Origin: JBKHYJ01 sp046565505 | GTDB lineage: Bacteria > Acidobacteriota > Blastocatellia > UBA7656 | NCBI GenBank assembly: GCA_046565505.1 | Contig: JBKHYJ010000021.1 | Location: forward strand, 1 to 33,440 | DNA: 33,440 bases | Direction of reading: 5' to 3' | Shown here: positions 33,084-33,440 of the stretch, piece after piece | Position numbering within the stretch: the stretch's first letter is position 1 | Layout: the number at the start of each line of letters is the position of its first letter | The notes under the pieces: model-generated | Databases searched by the model: none | Seen by the model: the letters and a program-made list of their open reading frames with translations, nothing else | Told to the model about the DNA's origin: nothing | Position numbers and translations under genes: made by a program

Positions 33084-33440
33084 AGGTCCAGGTACTAAGC
33101 TCCTTCAGTGTTTTTGCCGCGGCAAACAATCAATAATCTCATGGGTGAGTTAAATGGAATCCGGCAAAGCGCGCGCTCCGCCCGGCATCTAAATAAAAAG
33201 ATTACATCAAACTGAGGAGAATTCCCAATTCCGCATGGGTATTTCATCCGGCGGGCGGCGAATCGGCGGGCCTTTTGCGCCGCGCGGGGGGCCTCTCCCG
33301 CCCAAAAAGCACTGAAGTAGCGCGGGCGCTCCGGGCATGCTCTACGTCCTCAACATCCTCCGTGGGGCCACGGGCGCGCGGCGGTCGAGCGCCTGAAATA
33401 GCGGTCTTGATGCCAGGGCGCCGGGGCGCGAAGAATTCTT

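Noticed and set aside
33249..33440. Open minus-strand frame entering from the right edge
   Set aside because: The translation is low-complexity Arg/Pro/Ala with no recognisable domain; probably intergenic.

Overview
This window looks like a chromosomal piece from an Acidobacteriota-type bacterium, possibly class Blastocatellia. The assignment is inferred from gene content. The body is GC-rich, and it carries a PadR regulator plus a large eight-helix permease of the ADOP type (acidobacterial duplicated orphan permease), next to secreted small proteins, a CHAD protein and an archaeal-style ATP-dependent ligase. No rRNA or complete tRNA gene is present to settle the taxonomy.

Positions 1 to about 6050 are an AT-richer accessory region. 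It opens with the tail of an IS5-type transposase. Next comes a minus-strand operon of ArsR regulator, AHSA1/SRPBCC protein and RibD-type reductase. A complete IS701-family element follows, with perfect 18-bp ends and a CTAA target duplication; its transposase appears to need a -1 ribosomal frameshift. Beyond it lie clustered TTTGTGCA boxes, a secreted HAF-repeat protein built of seven exact 132-bp units, a MITE-like inverted repeat, a three-repeat CRISPR array without cas genes, and the 3' end of a tRNA-like sequence with CCA. Together these suggest a mobile island, perhaps ending at a tRNA.

Positions 6455 to 19103 hold a chemosensory cluster in one direction: cheY, cheA, cheW, a soluble chemoreceptor, a PAS-HEAT protein, cheR, cheB, a second cheY, cheC and a hybrid histidine kinase. 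No flagellar or pilus gene is in view. The receptor has no sensor domain or membrane segment. Its turn lies at the exact middle of the chain, and each arm carries three 56-residue repeats, so it reads as an unusually long symmetric coiled-coil hairpin. The PAS-HEAT protein and the hybrid kinase share closely related PAS domains, which suggests one signal read by two outputs. This cluster is the best candidate for an undescribed system.

Positions 19327 to 22410 are a PadR-ADOP permease operon behind a consensus-like promoter with repeat operators. Positions 22700 to 25218 hold four small exported proteins: an EF-hand-like calcium-binding protein, a DUF4177-like protein, a WGxxGxxG-type protein and a 53-residue lipoprotein-like protein. 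A family 4 uracil-DNA glycosylase and an ATP-dependent DNA ligase then diverge from a shared promoter region, followed by a CHAD protein.

Positions 28992 to 33083 (minus strand) encode a three-subunit molybdenum hydroxylase. Its FAD subunit carries the four-cysteine insertion known from 4-hydroxybenzoyl-CoA reductase, so the enzyme is probably of that type rather than a plain CO or xanthine dehydrogenase.
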